Assembly: GCA_011800805.1 (NCBI GenBank)
Contig: MPNW01000550.1
Span: 9,165 to 70,219, forward strand
DNA from: Hirudo medicinalis
Taxonomy: Eukaryota; Annelida; Clitellata; Hirudinida; Hirudinidae
Direction of reading: 5' to 3'
DNA length: 61,055 nt
The notes below the pieces were generated by a model, which had not been told where the DNA came from, made no database searches, and worked only from the letters and a program-made list of their open reading frames with translations. Of this stretch, positions 1 through 11,834 are shown piece by piece. Within the stretch, counting starts at the first letter, position 1, and every line of letters starts with the position of its first letter. The translations under genes and the position numbers were made by a program.

Positions 1-90
1 GTAAAACAAGTTTAAAGCTCAAGGTCGATAACTTGTTAAGAATTTGCTCGTTCAATTTAGTAATATGTATAATTTAATTTTGCTGCCTAG

Positions 91-234
91 TTTGATTATG
101 TGAAAAATAATGGATACGGTGGATGGTCAGCCTGGGAAACTTCCATGGATGACTTTCCCGGCTCATTTTGCAATGAAGGAACTTACCCATTAATCAATGT
201 TCTGAACGAAATTCCTTTCGGGGAAGAAGAGTGA
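91..234 (+). CDS. GH18 chitinase or chitinase-like protein, C-terminal exon (partial)
   Basis: This is the last coding exon of a gene that enters from the left edge. A good acceptor (pyrimidine-rich tract ending TGCCTAG at 81-90) is followed by 47 in-frame codons and a TGA at 232-234. The peptide reads FDYVKNNGYGGWSAWETSMD and continues DFPGSFC, then YPLINVLNE. This matches the end of the GH18 TIM barrel, where the family usually has GGAMVWALDLDDFxGxxC and YPLI. The Trp of the family's VWA-type segment is kept, as are the DDF and the Cys. The catalytic DxxDxDxE motif would be encoded upstream of the window, so activity cannot be judged. No chitin-binding domain follows the barrel. The gene converges on the minus-strand membrane-protein gene, about 200 bp away. 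Confidence 0.75.
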   Translation, partial: FDYVKNNGYGGWSAWETSMDDFPGSFCNEGTYPLINVLNEIPFGEEE

Positions 235-432
235 GTTGCTCCAGTTAGAAGGAGTATGGAATGCATATTAAATGGAGTAGATCGGTCTAACAAAAACTCT
301 CAAAATTGACTTCAGGAAATATACATTTATTTTATGAATTTCGACTGCGCTTGTTACAATTCACATTTATTTATTTAACAAAGCTTGTTGAACAGATGTT
401 CTATAAATGCATGTGACTGAATAACCAAAATG

Positions 433-438
433 TTTATT
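433..438 (-). promoter_or_regulatory. AATAAA poly(A) signal
   Basis: The hexamer AATAAA on the minus strand lies just after the stop of the TSP1/EGF membrane-protein gene. A second copy lies further downstream near 326-331, so the exact cleavage site is open. Confidence 0.5.
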
Positions 439-442
439 GAAT

Positions 443-3424
443 TCAACCAAAAATGAGTCTCTCTTCAATTTTTGGAGAATTTTCAGGGACACGATTAATC
501 ATGCCCAGACTTTTAAACCTTCCTCTGCTCTCTTTCACGCATCTAATCGGCAAATAATTAGTTGACAACTTTTTGCAGGTTGTGTTAGTGGAAGTAAAAC
601 CCTTTCTCTTTTTAACAACTCTCCCAGCTTCGGGGAGATTCTTGACAAACACAAGCCTTTTTAACAAATTCTTTCCAGATGAATGCTGACTGAATGTGTC
701 GTTACTCGTTGCAAGTGATTTCTTGTGATTAGAAACCTGCCTTGATTTCGAAGCCATATTAATCCAGGAATCAATTGTTGTGCGTTTTTTGTTATTCAGA
801 AAAGAGTGTCCTACTAAGCGATGCTTGCTAAAATTTCGAGGGTCACAACAGGAGCAAATTATGTTTTGCTTTTCTTCCGATGTCACTGTTCGACTCATTT
901 TCCGAGGATCGCGCTTTTTTCTTTTACCACGGCTAACTTTTTCCGAGAGTTTTGAGACATTTGATTTATTCGCTCGACAAAATTTCAGCTCTGAATGCCG
1001 ACTGAATCTACTTTCACAACAAATTCCGTTTTTTCGCCTTTCGTTAATTCGAAAAAATTCACTGGCATGACCGGGGTGTAATTGTTCGTTGTATTCTACT
1101 TGGCTCTCACAACCAGAAAATATCTCTGGCATTTCTTTATCGCAGATCTCTGTCGTAGATGAAAGAGGATGAGTGGATGGATTTCTCTTCGTCCACGAAT
1201 GTCTGGTGGATGTTTCAATCTCGGTATTTTCTGCAGAACTAATTTCTCTTGGCGATTGTACGTTTTGTACCCTGCTTGGTAAATCATTTGCAAAGTCATC
1301 TGTACATGTTGAAGAAGCGACTTGATAATTATTTTCTGATTTCTGTGAAATGTCTGGAGTGGGCAGCATCAGTTTTGGGCTTATTTTGGTCAAGGCATCA
1401 GATTTATCACCTTTCTGACTGAGGTTGAGATTTTCGACAGTTGACGTGCCTGTGTTTGTATTTGAGTTTTTTTGCTCTTTTCTTGGTTGGTTGAATAACA
1501 AATCGTTTGAAGATGGATATCGTTCTATTCTGATGGGTTGCAAATGTTCTGACCTCTTAGACGAATGAATTGAATTTGTAGAATATTGCCTGGGCTCAGC
1601 CGAGGCAAGGTCATCGTCAAAATCGCCTGCATTTCCTGATTGCAAAAGTCCCAAAGTTTCTGGTGATGCACCTTTTAGATTGCTGGACTTTGATTTGTTA
1701 CACCATCGAAAACACAGGCAGCATAACCTTTGACAACGTTAATTATATTTAATCGCATTTAAGAAGTTATCTGAAGTATTAAATGAGGTTAGGCTAACAG
1801 AATGTTGGTGACGAGCAAAATAAGAACGAGGCAGCCTGACAAAAGAAGATTCCAGGGGGTGAACCAGGCTGAAAACAAGTACTGAGAATTAAGTTTAAAT
1901 TAATTTAGCTTTAATCCAATAACTTCTAGACTTTACCGTATTCGCAGATTTGTCCGCTGAATCCCAGAGGACACTGGCAGCCCAGAACGTAGTGGGGAAG
2001 AGCACTCATTGAACTATTAATAACCACCTTTCTCACGCAAACGCCATCGTTCAAACAAAGATTGGGTAAAAAGGAACATTCGCAGCTAAATTAATTAAAA
2101 CATAATTACATCGTCAAGTACATCATATTCTCCACATTAAAACTCTGGTTATTGTCGCCGGAATTTTATATTTCCTGTTAAATTTATGTTAATTGTTAAA
2201 TTAAGTTAGTCTATTGAATTTACACAACAGCTGTCACTAAATTATGACATCCTCGAATATGATATTAAAAGGGGTTTGACGATAAATTAGAAATTACATC
2301 TCACTCAAAATTTTCCTTTAGAAAACCCATCCCCTCTACCCAGCAAATGATATCTGAATGCGTCTGGCAGACTTGGGTGGCAGAACAGGAAATTCTTTCC
2401 GTATCTCCCCCTGAGCAATTCATAGGTTGAATGTTTACAACTACGCAAACTCTCTGTCTTGTTTTAAAGCCATTCATTCCACAAGTAACACTGCAGGTAG
2501 ACCATAGGTTCCACGGAGACCAACGGAGAGCTGACTTGTCAATATTTATGTTGACAAACCCCAACACGGCCTCTTCCTGTTCGAGAGACATGGATAGTAC
2601 TTTCGTGAAGTTTGTGATCACGTCTCTGGACAAATTGCTATCCACAGTAATAAATCCTCCGACTCTGTACTCGTGGGGCCCACTCTGACGTTCCTTGTCT
2701 TGGATTTTAACCAGAAGCTTCGATCCAACCTTTGTGAAGCTGATAATCCTTTTATTGTTGAACAAGAAGTCATTCCTGGGCATTGGAAATTCAAGTGCCA
2801 GAACAGACAAGAGGTTCTTATCGAACATGATTTGGTAAGTGATACGTCGGTATTGGTAGAGAGAAGACATCATGAGATGCACAGCCGCACTGTATGCATT
2901 TCGTTGCTCGTTATTCCACTTGTAGGAGGCTTTTTCTATCCATCTTTTCCATCTGTCTATATCTTCCATTAGGATTTCAAGATTGTAATATATTCTTTGA
3001 ACCGGGGAATTTTCCAAAACTCGTTCTGCGCTGCGACGTCGTCTTGAATTATCTTCTGAATCATCTTCAAATCCTACTTCAGGATCTATCTGTCTCCAGA
3101 ACTTCACCGACTTTTCGTGGATGGCACGAACGAGAAGATTATAATGACGTACCACTCTGTCCAGCACTTTGATTTTTCTTTGGTATTCGGTCTCCTTAGT
3201 CATTTCATTTCTCGTTTGCTCCAAGATTCGATTTGTTTGATCTTGTAATTTTTGTAGTTTTTCATTCATATCTCTGTCCACAATTTCTAGCGCCAGATGA
3301 TCGTCAAATGTATCCTGCCATTCTGTCAATTCTTGTTGCGATGGCCTTGTATGTCTAGCTAAATCAATAGTCCTTCGATGAGCAATATTTACAACATTGT
3401 GCGGAGTAACAGACCCAGCTCTTC
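443..3424 (-). CDS. Single-pass membrane protein with TSP1, EGF-like, TM and long basic tail (5' incomplete)
   Basis: Four phase-compatible exons read on the minus strand: 3424-2305, 2085-1937, 1868-1799 and 1727-443. The first encodes a charged ectodomain with coiled-coil-like stretches and a furin-type RRRRSA site. It ends in a thrombospondin type-1 repeat (WSPWNLWSTCSVTCGMNG, later RQRVC and a Cys-rich end). The second is an EGF-like module (CxCSFLPNLCLNDGVC, then GCQCPLGFSGQIC). The third encodes a hydrophobic TM segment (WNLLLSGCLVLILLVTNIL) that continues into LCCLCFRWCNKSK, a typical membrane-exit patch. The last encodes about 400 residues of Ser/Lys/Arg-rich cytoplasmic tail with scattered Cys pairs. 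An extracellular adhesion or receptor role is inferred from architecture only; I know no named family with this order. The N-terminus is not settled. Confidence 0.78.
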
Positions 3425-3752
3425 CTACAATTCAAAATAGTTAAGGGGACATGGGATAAATTTAAGTACAATTAAATTTTTTTGCTCGCTGAGACATGAC
3501 ATCATGGAATTAATCCTAGAGCACTTTGGAAGCTATTATAAGCTAGACTAGCAGGTGAAAAGTGGCGCATAGAATCGTCTTCACGCAAATGTTGCGGTAA
3601 TAAACCCATCTAGACCTAATTCATTATTATCTAACGTCTAAAGCCTACTTGGAATTGAGGAACAACTTAATGGCTTTGGATTTATTAATAGATCATAAAT
3701 TAAGCCAAACACAAGAATCAAGTGCCAGTGCTGAAATTTCATTATTTTTTAC

Positions 3753-3802
3753 GATAAAAACGTAAATAAACAAAGTAACCCAGAAACAATTGACGCTTCC
3801 AT
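3753..3802 (-). CDS. Candidate signal-peptide exon of the TSP1/EGF membrane protein
   Basis: On the minus strand an ATG at 3802 opens a short hydrophobic peptide, MEASIVSGLLCLFTFLS, that looks like a secretory signal. It ends at a possible donor (TC|GTAAAA). It lies upstream of the exon that starts at 3424, where a type I membrane protein needs a signal. The phases do not join directly: this exon leaves two bases and the next needs one. An extra small exon would be required between them, and I could not identify it. Treat as a suggestion. Confidence 0.3.
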
Positions 3803-4252
3803 TTTATTAAAGGCGCCTTCTTTTTTCTCCAGTAACAAGAGTGAATATTTTAATTTGTTAATCGGTTTGCTGACCTGCTTTTTGCGATACCTTTTCCATT
3901 AAATTGATTATAGTAAATGAACGATTAAAAACATATTTCAAACATTATCGAACATATATATGGTACAAATTTATATGACTAGATGTTAGAAGATAAAAGA
4001 CGACTTTCGAATTATATTGGTAAGTCTATATATAAGTAAATATATAAGTCTAATAATCCAGATTTTGATTTGCGATTTATAGTAGTCAAGATTTAGCTAG
4101 AAATCTACTTTATGTCGTCCATAAGACGTCTAATAAAGCAGTGCCAAAAACGTTTAAAATTGAATTTTAAAGAGAGCTCTGAACATTTGTTTGTGTTTTG
4201 TTATTTTATTTCTATTAATAGTTGAACGCGTTCAGTCGTCATTTTCGTCGTA

Positions 4253-7200
4253 ATGGTGGATTCCGATTTGTTGGTCATATACTCGTTTCTCCAAGTTTTT
4301 GGAAAATTTCCAGTTTTCAGGAAGCTGACTTTTAAATCTATCGAAGAATGGCTGGAAAGCTCTAGTACAACCGGTTTGTCAATCACAACATTTCTTAAGT
4401 TAATCGCGATAGCGGATTAAACAAATCTATTACTTAATGTTTATTACGTTAAGAGTACATTTTTCTTTTGACTGATAAAACTATTGCAATAATCGATATT
4501 GCTAACAATACGTACTCGATCCGTCAGGGGGAAATTTTCAGCATTGTTTGCATCTATTGTTGGGCAAGCAGCCGCAACACAAAAGCTTTTTAACGAAACT
4601 TTTGGAGGTTAAGACTTTAGCTATTTGCTTTTTAAATATTATCATTTGTGGTCATAAATATTAATCATGTGTTTGGTGTGCAAAAATTGTGATTTCAGCA
4701 TAATAATAAGCTTAGGAAATGCTTTGATTTCAGTTCTGCAATTATAGTTTGGGCAATGGAACATTCCGAGCAAGACAACTTCACAATTGTCCAGTGTCAT
4801 TAAAGCTGAAAATATTGCTCGTGAGTTGTTTCATAAGGAAAATGTTTGTACTATGGAAAGTAAATATTTACTCATCAGTGTTAATTTGTAATTTTGCTGC
4901 TATTTGAAGATTTTTTAGATTTAAAATTAAAGAAAGCTTCAAATATTCATTAATATTATCATTTTTATTATTAATAAAAATATTATCATTATTATTATTA
5001 TTAATGTTATTATACTATTATTATTATTTTTACAAATGCATTTTGTATGCTTGTTGAATGGAGTTGTTATTGTTGCTACAATCAACAGTCATTGTTATCA
5101 TCAATAAACTTAACATAAACTGAAAAGTTTCATAACTTTTTGAAAGCTGTGAAAGAGTTAAATTTTAAGGGACTCCTGGAGAGACAGCTGGTGATGAACA
5201 AACAACTCAAGAAATTTCTCAACTGTGGCTCAGAGAGACTGAGAGTAAGGCCCATTGGACAGGACAAACGTGGAGGCACCTACATGCTCTTTGTGGTCGG
5301 TCGAGGTTTCGTGTTATAATTTATGATAAATAACGTGGAAATTTGAGTGTCGTTCGCATAGTTCGTTCGTCGTCGATTCGTGAATATTTATCGGAAGACT
5401 TGCTACCATTAATTTCTCGATCGCAGGATAGAGAATTGGATGTGAGGATTTACAATTTGAAGTCAGAAGGTGATGAAGGATGGACACTGGTGGCCAAGTA
5501 ATGCAACTTTTAGATGTTATTAAGCATCATCCCTTCATTTATTTATCGGTTGACAAAATTGATGACAGATGATCAATGCCAGTTATTCCAGGCTCTTGGA
5601 ATCTCCTGACGTTGATTTAATCGGCCATAAATGCTTATTTAATAATTTTGCCGACCATTTACGTATTTAAGACCGCAGACTTCCTTTCAGGGATAAAGAT
5701 TCTTTTGAAAAACTCGTCACAACACTCGAGGAAGAAATTCAACTCGAAGATGCTGCGACCTTCGTTAACGGATCAGGTGCTCCTTTAATTTATTAACCAG
5801 TGTGTTGGTTATTCACTGCTCTTGAGGTTTATTGCACTTAATCTTCTGAACGTTGATTGAAACGATGTCGTCAATGTGGATCGTTCGACGATTACAGACG
5901 GCACAATCGACAGCTCGAATCTCGACGGCAACTTCACGTCACGTGCATTAAAGAAGGCAAGTGATTCTGTTAAATAATCCTAATCTATTGAATTTTCTGC
6001 ATTTGAGAACAGGGAGAACGGCTTAGATTGAATTGATTGAAAATTATCTAACGAGCTTAATTGATTGAAAATTATCTAACGAGCTTAATTGATAGATAAT
6101 TTTCAACGAGCTTAATTGATAATTTCATTTTCATGAAGCACGAAGGTTCGATCCCCGATTCTCCGTCCGGCAAAGAGGTAATTTAAATTGCGACCGGTTG
6201 TCAGTTGGAATTTGGTTAATAATTAATCACATGAAGTTAGCAATTATCTGTTGTTGAAATCTCATCTGTAAAAATGCATTAATTTCAAATACATGTTTTT
6301 GCTCGGAGTTTTGTTGTGCATGATTTACTCGAGTCGCGATGAACCGAACAAACGAATCAATCACTGAAATAAATATATCTGAACGTGATTTTTGAAATGC
6401 TAATGCTTTTTTAGGCTTGCTAGATTTCATAGTTGTGTTCATTTCAAATTATATATTAAGCAGACTGATTTGATTCGAATCTCTTCATCAAGGTGCTTGA
6501 GTGCGGGAGCTGCAAGAGAAAAACATCGAACGCATCCTTCTCTGAAACAACGTTTGAGTTTCATCCTGTCCATTGGACAAGGGTTGATCCTGTCTGCTCC
6601 ATTTGCAAGCATGTAATTTTTGACTTGCCATTTCATGCATCTTCCAGACTTTTTAAACATTGCATTAAGGTAATTGCATCTACATGTCAGAATTTAAATA
6701 TTTATCAGCTATGCTGATTATTAAGTTGGAGTCTTATTTGGAAAAGTCACCCATGCAAAAAAATTGTGCTTTGCATCCATAGCCAGGAATGGTAAAAAAT
6801 TCGATATGCAAGTCGTGTCATTGAAATAAGCCATGAAAAGATTCTCATCTTTTGTTTTTAAAATTGATCATCTCAGAGAAAGTCACTAAAAAGCTTACCA
6901 TGCACACAGCAATTTATTGGCTGAAATAAAAGTTGGTGATGAAAAAGTTGAACATTTTTTCTAGAGGGTGCTGATCAATGGTCTCGAAGAGAAGCTTCTC
7001 ATTTATTCTGAGTCGCTCGATAAATTGGCGACCATGAATCCAGAGGTCTGAATTTTTCATTTAATTATAATAATAATATTATTATTACAATAATTATCGT
7101 CTTATTAATTGAATTTCATGAATTGAAATCTATTGAATTTCAGCATTAAATATGTCAATATTGAATAAATCATATTGGCAAAATCATGTTGGCAAAAGAA

Positions 7201-9626
7201 AGTTTTATAATTATTTTCTCATTGTTTCCCAAGTCAGATTGCTTTTAAACGTTTTGAAAGTAATTCTGTCATTGATTTCGGTTTGCTCTTTGTCGAGAGA
7301 TTGTTCATAATAACCTCATCATCGAGTCTTATTCACCAGGCTCAGAGTTACCTGTCTGAAGCAACAAATGAGAGACCAGTTCTTGTTGAAGTTCCCCCCC
7401 CTTCTGATGAAGTAATTTTAGCTCTTTTGATGGCTTCTAGTCAATGAATTCATTGATTTGCCTTAGGTGCTTAGGCTTGAATACTTTTGCACTTTATTGA
7501 GATTTTTTTTTGAGTCTGTCCAACATGGTCGATGCGAACCGTCATATAGTACGCATCATTTCATCTCAAAAGATAAATGTATTCAAATCTGTCTAGTAAT
7601 TGTGTAGATTTGTTTATTGAAAGATGTATAAAAAGATTTAAAACAATTTACCTGGACTTCAAATCAGTATCAAAAACAATTTCTCCAGGTAACAAGCAGC
7701 AACATGGCAATCACAGAAGCTTCGCCAAAAGAAATTGAGCCAGAAGAATCACCTTTCCCTGATACTCCCTGTGAAAACATTCCAGAGCTTTGTGTTCCGA
7801 GCCCAGCCTGCGAAGTTCTCGTGGACAATCCAGTCGTGGATGATGTTCCTTCCAGTCCTTCAGAATGCGAGGGTAAGTTTTCTTCTCAATGTGTTGGCCT
7901 TATTGTGTCGCTTTTTAAGTTTTCAGTTTTAATCGTAAATGTGTCCTCTTCTTAAACGTGGTTTAATGTTTTCCTTTAATAAAGGATAAATGTACTGATA
8001 CTTAAATTAGAACAAGTATTAAACTTATGCTGCCATTAGCACATAATCATAGCTCCAGCATCGTTTTTAGCAGCTTTTGTTGATTGGTTGTTTTGAAGAC
8101 CATACTTTCAAGCAGCTTGTGATTAGGATGAATGGTCACTCGTTACCATTGAATTAACTTACTCGAGTAATTAATGTTTTATGCAATCTGCTTTCATGTT
8201 CAGAGGACCAATTTTGTCAAAAGAATAGTCTGGCACCTTAAAGTATGACATTAGCAATATCAGTCTGTCCATGAATCATATCCATACAGATAATGAAATT
8301 AAAGATCCCTCCTTCGAATTCAACCTTTACGAACAAACCGATGACGACGACGACGACATCGAAGTCGAGGAGGATGTTCCTCCAAGCAGGTAGTCAACCT
8401 CTTCTCTTCCTACTTTTCATGAAAGGCCATTTCTAAGTTCCACCATTTCATGCTTCAGTAAGAAAAAAGAAAAAAATAAAAAGATCCAGGGCTCCAAAAA
8501 CAAACCTCGCACAAATAAAAACAGCAGATTGGCATATCCTTGGAAGCAGACGTCCACTGGTAAGAAACAGAGGTCATCCAGTAAAGCTGCCCGAACAAAA
8601 AATTGCCGGAGTTCCTTTTCAAATCTCAGAGCAAGTTCGACGACGACGTCTGGTCTCGTTCCATCATTTAACAGCCACCAAATGAATCCGTCTATTCTCC
8701 AGCATCGTTTCGCCAACAGAAAGAGTCCATCCTTCTCAGACAACAGCCAATCAATGTCTAGTCATTATAATTACAGAAGGGGCAGAGCCACGAGCCTCAA
8801 CGCAATGGCCGACAAAAACGGCATCAAAATCTCAAAGATCGGGAACTCTACCTCGTTCATAGGGAAGTTAGCTGGAAGTGGAAATGCAAGCACCTCGTCT
8901 TTTACGTCAGACGGGCCTTATTACAATAGGATGTCTCTCAGTGCCACACCAAGCAAGAGCTTTTCAAGTTATGGAAGCGATGGATTTGTCGACGACCCGA
9001 CAGAAGGTGAATTTTATGATGAATACGAGGAAGCAGATGCCTATGCAGATGGCGAGGACGACGACTGGGCTTGGGAGGACTACGATGAAACATGCGAATA
9101 TGAGGATTATGACCCAGGTGAATATGACGAAAATAACGACATTGATCAGGATCAAGATGGGCAAGAGGAGGCCTACGATGAGTCTAATGAATTTGGCAAT
9201 GATGTAGTGATCTTAGATAAAGATGATGACGTAGAAGAATCCTACACGACTCACAACGGGGAGGATGTCGAAAACCAAGAGGTCGTTCATGTCATCAACA
9301 GTGACGGGGAGAGATATGAAGATGACTACAAAACATACAAATACGAAGATTCTCACGATGAGAATTATTACTGTGATAATTATGTCGATGATGACACCAT
9401 CGTTGATCATCAACATGATGAAGAAGTCGATCCTCGTGAGGAAAGCAACTACAACTGCGGAGAGGACTACGATGAATATCAAGGTTACCATGATTGCGAC
9501 AAATCCCTCGACGTTGCAAAAGAACATTACCAAGAAGATTTGGACCACTTTTATGGGGACAAAGAAGAATTTCAGGACCGACAGACCCCCGAGGACGACT
9601 GTTTTGTCGTCGAAGTCATCGAATAG
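4253..9626 (+). CDS. DDT/WHIM-domain chromatin-remodelling protein, RSF1-like, with acidic C-terminus
   Basis: Exons placed: 4253 to about 4373, 4542-4607, 4734-4820, 5170-5295, 5427-5497, 5691-5776, 5898-5956, 6493-6669, 6965-7045, 7340-7411, 7689-7872, 8290-8389 and 8459-9626. All internal phases agree from 4542 onward; the first junction is unresolved. The N-terminus (LLVIYSFLQVFGKFPVFRKL) resembles the DDT-like start of RSF1 (VVCSFLERYGPLLDLPELPF). LHLLLGK, KLKILLGLLERQ, then LRVRPIGQDKRGGTYMLFVD and DVRIYNL follow RSF1's WHIM segments (RLQPIGRDKDGLMYWYQLDQ). The usual Trp of the YW pair is Met here. Exon 6493-6669 has CGSCKRK and CSICKH with His residues, a likely zinc-binding unit but not a PHD finger. 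The last exon is basic, then about 200 residues of Asp/Glu/Tyr. By analogy the protein would help an ISWI-type ATPase on chromatin. The 5956/5957 intron appears to use a GC donor (AAG|GCAAGT). Confidence 0.78.
6031..6117. repeat. Short tandem and inverted repeat in an intron
   Basis: A unit containing GAAAATTATCTAACGAGC is repeated twice in direct order, followed by an inverted partial copy (GATAGATAATTTTC) and another ACGAGCTTAATTGAT. It lies in the intron between exons ending at 5956 and starting at 6493 of the WHIM-domain gene. The inverted part could form a hairpin in RNA. Confidence 0.6.
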
Positions 9627-9776
9627 AAGTGCCTACAAAATGATGTGATGCAACTGACCGTTATTTGTTTTAGTTAAAAATGCGTTGTTATTAATAAGAT
9701 TTATTGTTACCACATGAAACATTGTTGTTTTTGTTTTTGAAAGAGAATCGAGACCAAATACCATGCTCGTGTTTGC

Positions 9777-11834
9777 TCATCTGATCTTGGACTGCAGGTA
9801 GAGATCTTTGGTGAGTGTCGAGGCAATGTAGGGCACCTGTTTCTTGTGATTCATTGCCATCGAAGAGGCATTCGACTCGAACTCATATGCGACCATCCTG
9901 TTCACTCTTGTCAACAGTCTCAAGACATCTGTGGTATGCTTCTCTGATTTGAAGACAGTGTACAAGGACTGGATGAACCAGGATCCCCTGATAGAGTTTC
10001 TCCAAGAATAATAGCCTTTGAACAAAGTTAAGCATCGTCAGACTATTTGGAGTTGAAATTCGAATTCGGTCGTTCGTGCGGCAATTTGTTGAGTTTGTTG
10101 GCTGATATCGTCTTGACGACTGCCTGCCATTGGAGTGAGCCACAACTTTGCCATGGTTCGGGAATGGATGACACATGCAAGCAGCTTGTGGCATGTGATA
10201 ACTCATAAGTGACTTATGCTCAAGTTATGCAGTCTCAGTTGCACTTCAAATGAATGCTCCAAAAGATGTACTTATAATGACAAGGACAAGACCAGACCAA
10301 TGTGCTACATTTGCATGAGTGATTGTGATAGCAATAGCAAACTCTTTTCTTGATCACTTGAGTGTCTTATGACTCAGTAAGATGCACTTTGTCTACTCTC
10401 TTCAAACTCTACTAAGCTTGTTTGTCTTGTTTGAACTTGTTCACTGTGAAGGAAATAATTTAATAATAGTCACGACCGTGAATCACCTGGAACAGTTGAG
10501 AAGGCATAGAGGCAGTCTGCTTCGATGGGTATCCTGGCTTGTTGGCCTGGACTGTCTGCCTCCACCATTTGACCATCATCCAACTGTGAGCCTCTGCAAG
10601 CCTTTCAAATGAGGAGATACATTTGAGGTGGAAATGATAATTGGCAAATGAGATGAAAAAGCAATGGGAAATCGATCATCGATGGTCAACAATAACAGAG
10701 ATGAACTCTGATAAGATCAATGACAAAATCAGCAGGCTTGCAATAAATTATGATTTAAAACAATATAAATAATAACAATAACAAACACAAAGTAACTAAC
10801 AACAGTGGTGACTCAGATTAGTTGATTATGTAAACATGATTATCTCAAGTTCAGCAAATTAGACTCCTCAGTGTATTTATAACGAGTCTTACGTGATCAG
10901 GGAAGGTCTGAAAAATGACACTTTACTCCGTAACTTAGATTCTTACCTGAATTATGAACAACTTAGGCTTCCCTGCCAAAGTTGGACACTTTTTGATGGG
11001 AGCGAAGAGCAGATCGATTGAAATGAAGTTATCGACACCGAAAATAACGCCCTCGTCCCCATGGCTCAAAATGGCTACCCCGAAACAATCCACGCCGGCA
11101 TGGTCCTTCGCAGCAACTGGGTTAAAAATAGAATTTCCTTTTTTACGTTGAGATCACGTGAATGGACGGTAAAGTTCGATGCTGACCATTTTTGATAATC
11201 TTCAACATGTCGGAGACTTTCGAGTTATTTTCCCTGAGCACTGAGAAGCCATAGGAGGTGAAGAGTTCTTCCAAATAATTTGCATCCATATCCGTGCCCG
11301 ACCTTTCTGCCATGCCAGTGGATGAATGAAAATCTTTGTTATTGATTATAATGAAAAAGCCTCGATGTCCATGACTCATGTTGTATGCATCGTCTTTTGA
11401 GGATATGCCTCTGGAAGAACCAGGTGATCCATCAGGGAAGCACTCTGGAAACCTAAACAATTTGGTTTCATATAATAAATTATTACAAATTGAGGCTGCA
11501 TGCATCATTATTTTGGGATCATTAACTGCTGCTTATAGCATCTATAACTGACTTTAATGATAATGCATAAATATGGCCAAAAATTATCCAACACAAAATT
11601 CAGTAAATGAATATTTCCAAACTGACAAAGGATTGGCTAAATATTTTACTCCACGTTGATGATTCCTTGTAAATAAACTAATTCTTATAAACAGGAGAAT
11701 AAACACGTAACGTAGCTATAATGTCATCACTAAGATTACTACGTTTTGCTTAAATTGCACACTTACTCGCCGGGCTTAGCGTCAATGGCGTCGACTGATG
11801 AACCTGATTGCATGTGAGTTGTCTGTTGGCCCAT
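9777..11834 (-). CDS. Effector caspase (caspase-3/7 type)
   Basis: Five exons on the minus strand with matching phases: 11834-11767, 11452-11187, 11116-10947, 10601-10487 and 10015-9777, giving 285 residues (human caspase-3 has 277). This is a cysteine protease that cleaves after Asp to execute apoptosis. The p20 core reads [20 protein letters not shown] and SGTDMDA. The catalytic His is His130 in SHGDEG, and the catalytic Cys is Cys170 in QACRG, split by an intron between Q and A. The p10 part has [14 protein letters not shown] and GSWFIQSL, which line the substrate pocket. VEAD184 and IEAD197 in the inter-subunit linker are plausible self-processing sites. The prodomain is short, with no CARD or DED, so it is an effector rather than an initiator. 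It converges on the WHIM gene about 150 bp away. Confidence 0.94.

Noticed and set aside
6140..6170. tRNA-like B-box (GGTTCGATCCCC)
   Set aside because: No matching acceptor stem, D-arm or anticodon arm could be folded around it; likely chance.
9213..9548. Hydrophobic minus-strand frame resembling a membrane protein
   Set aside because: Antisense of the Asp/Glu codons in the WHIM gene's acidic tail, which read as Val/Ile/Phe on the other strand.
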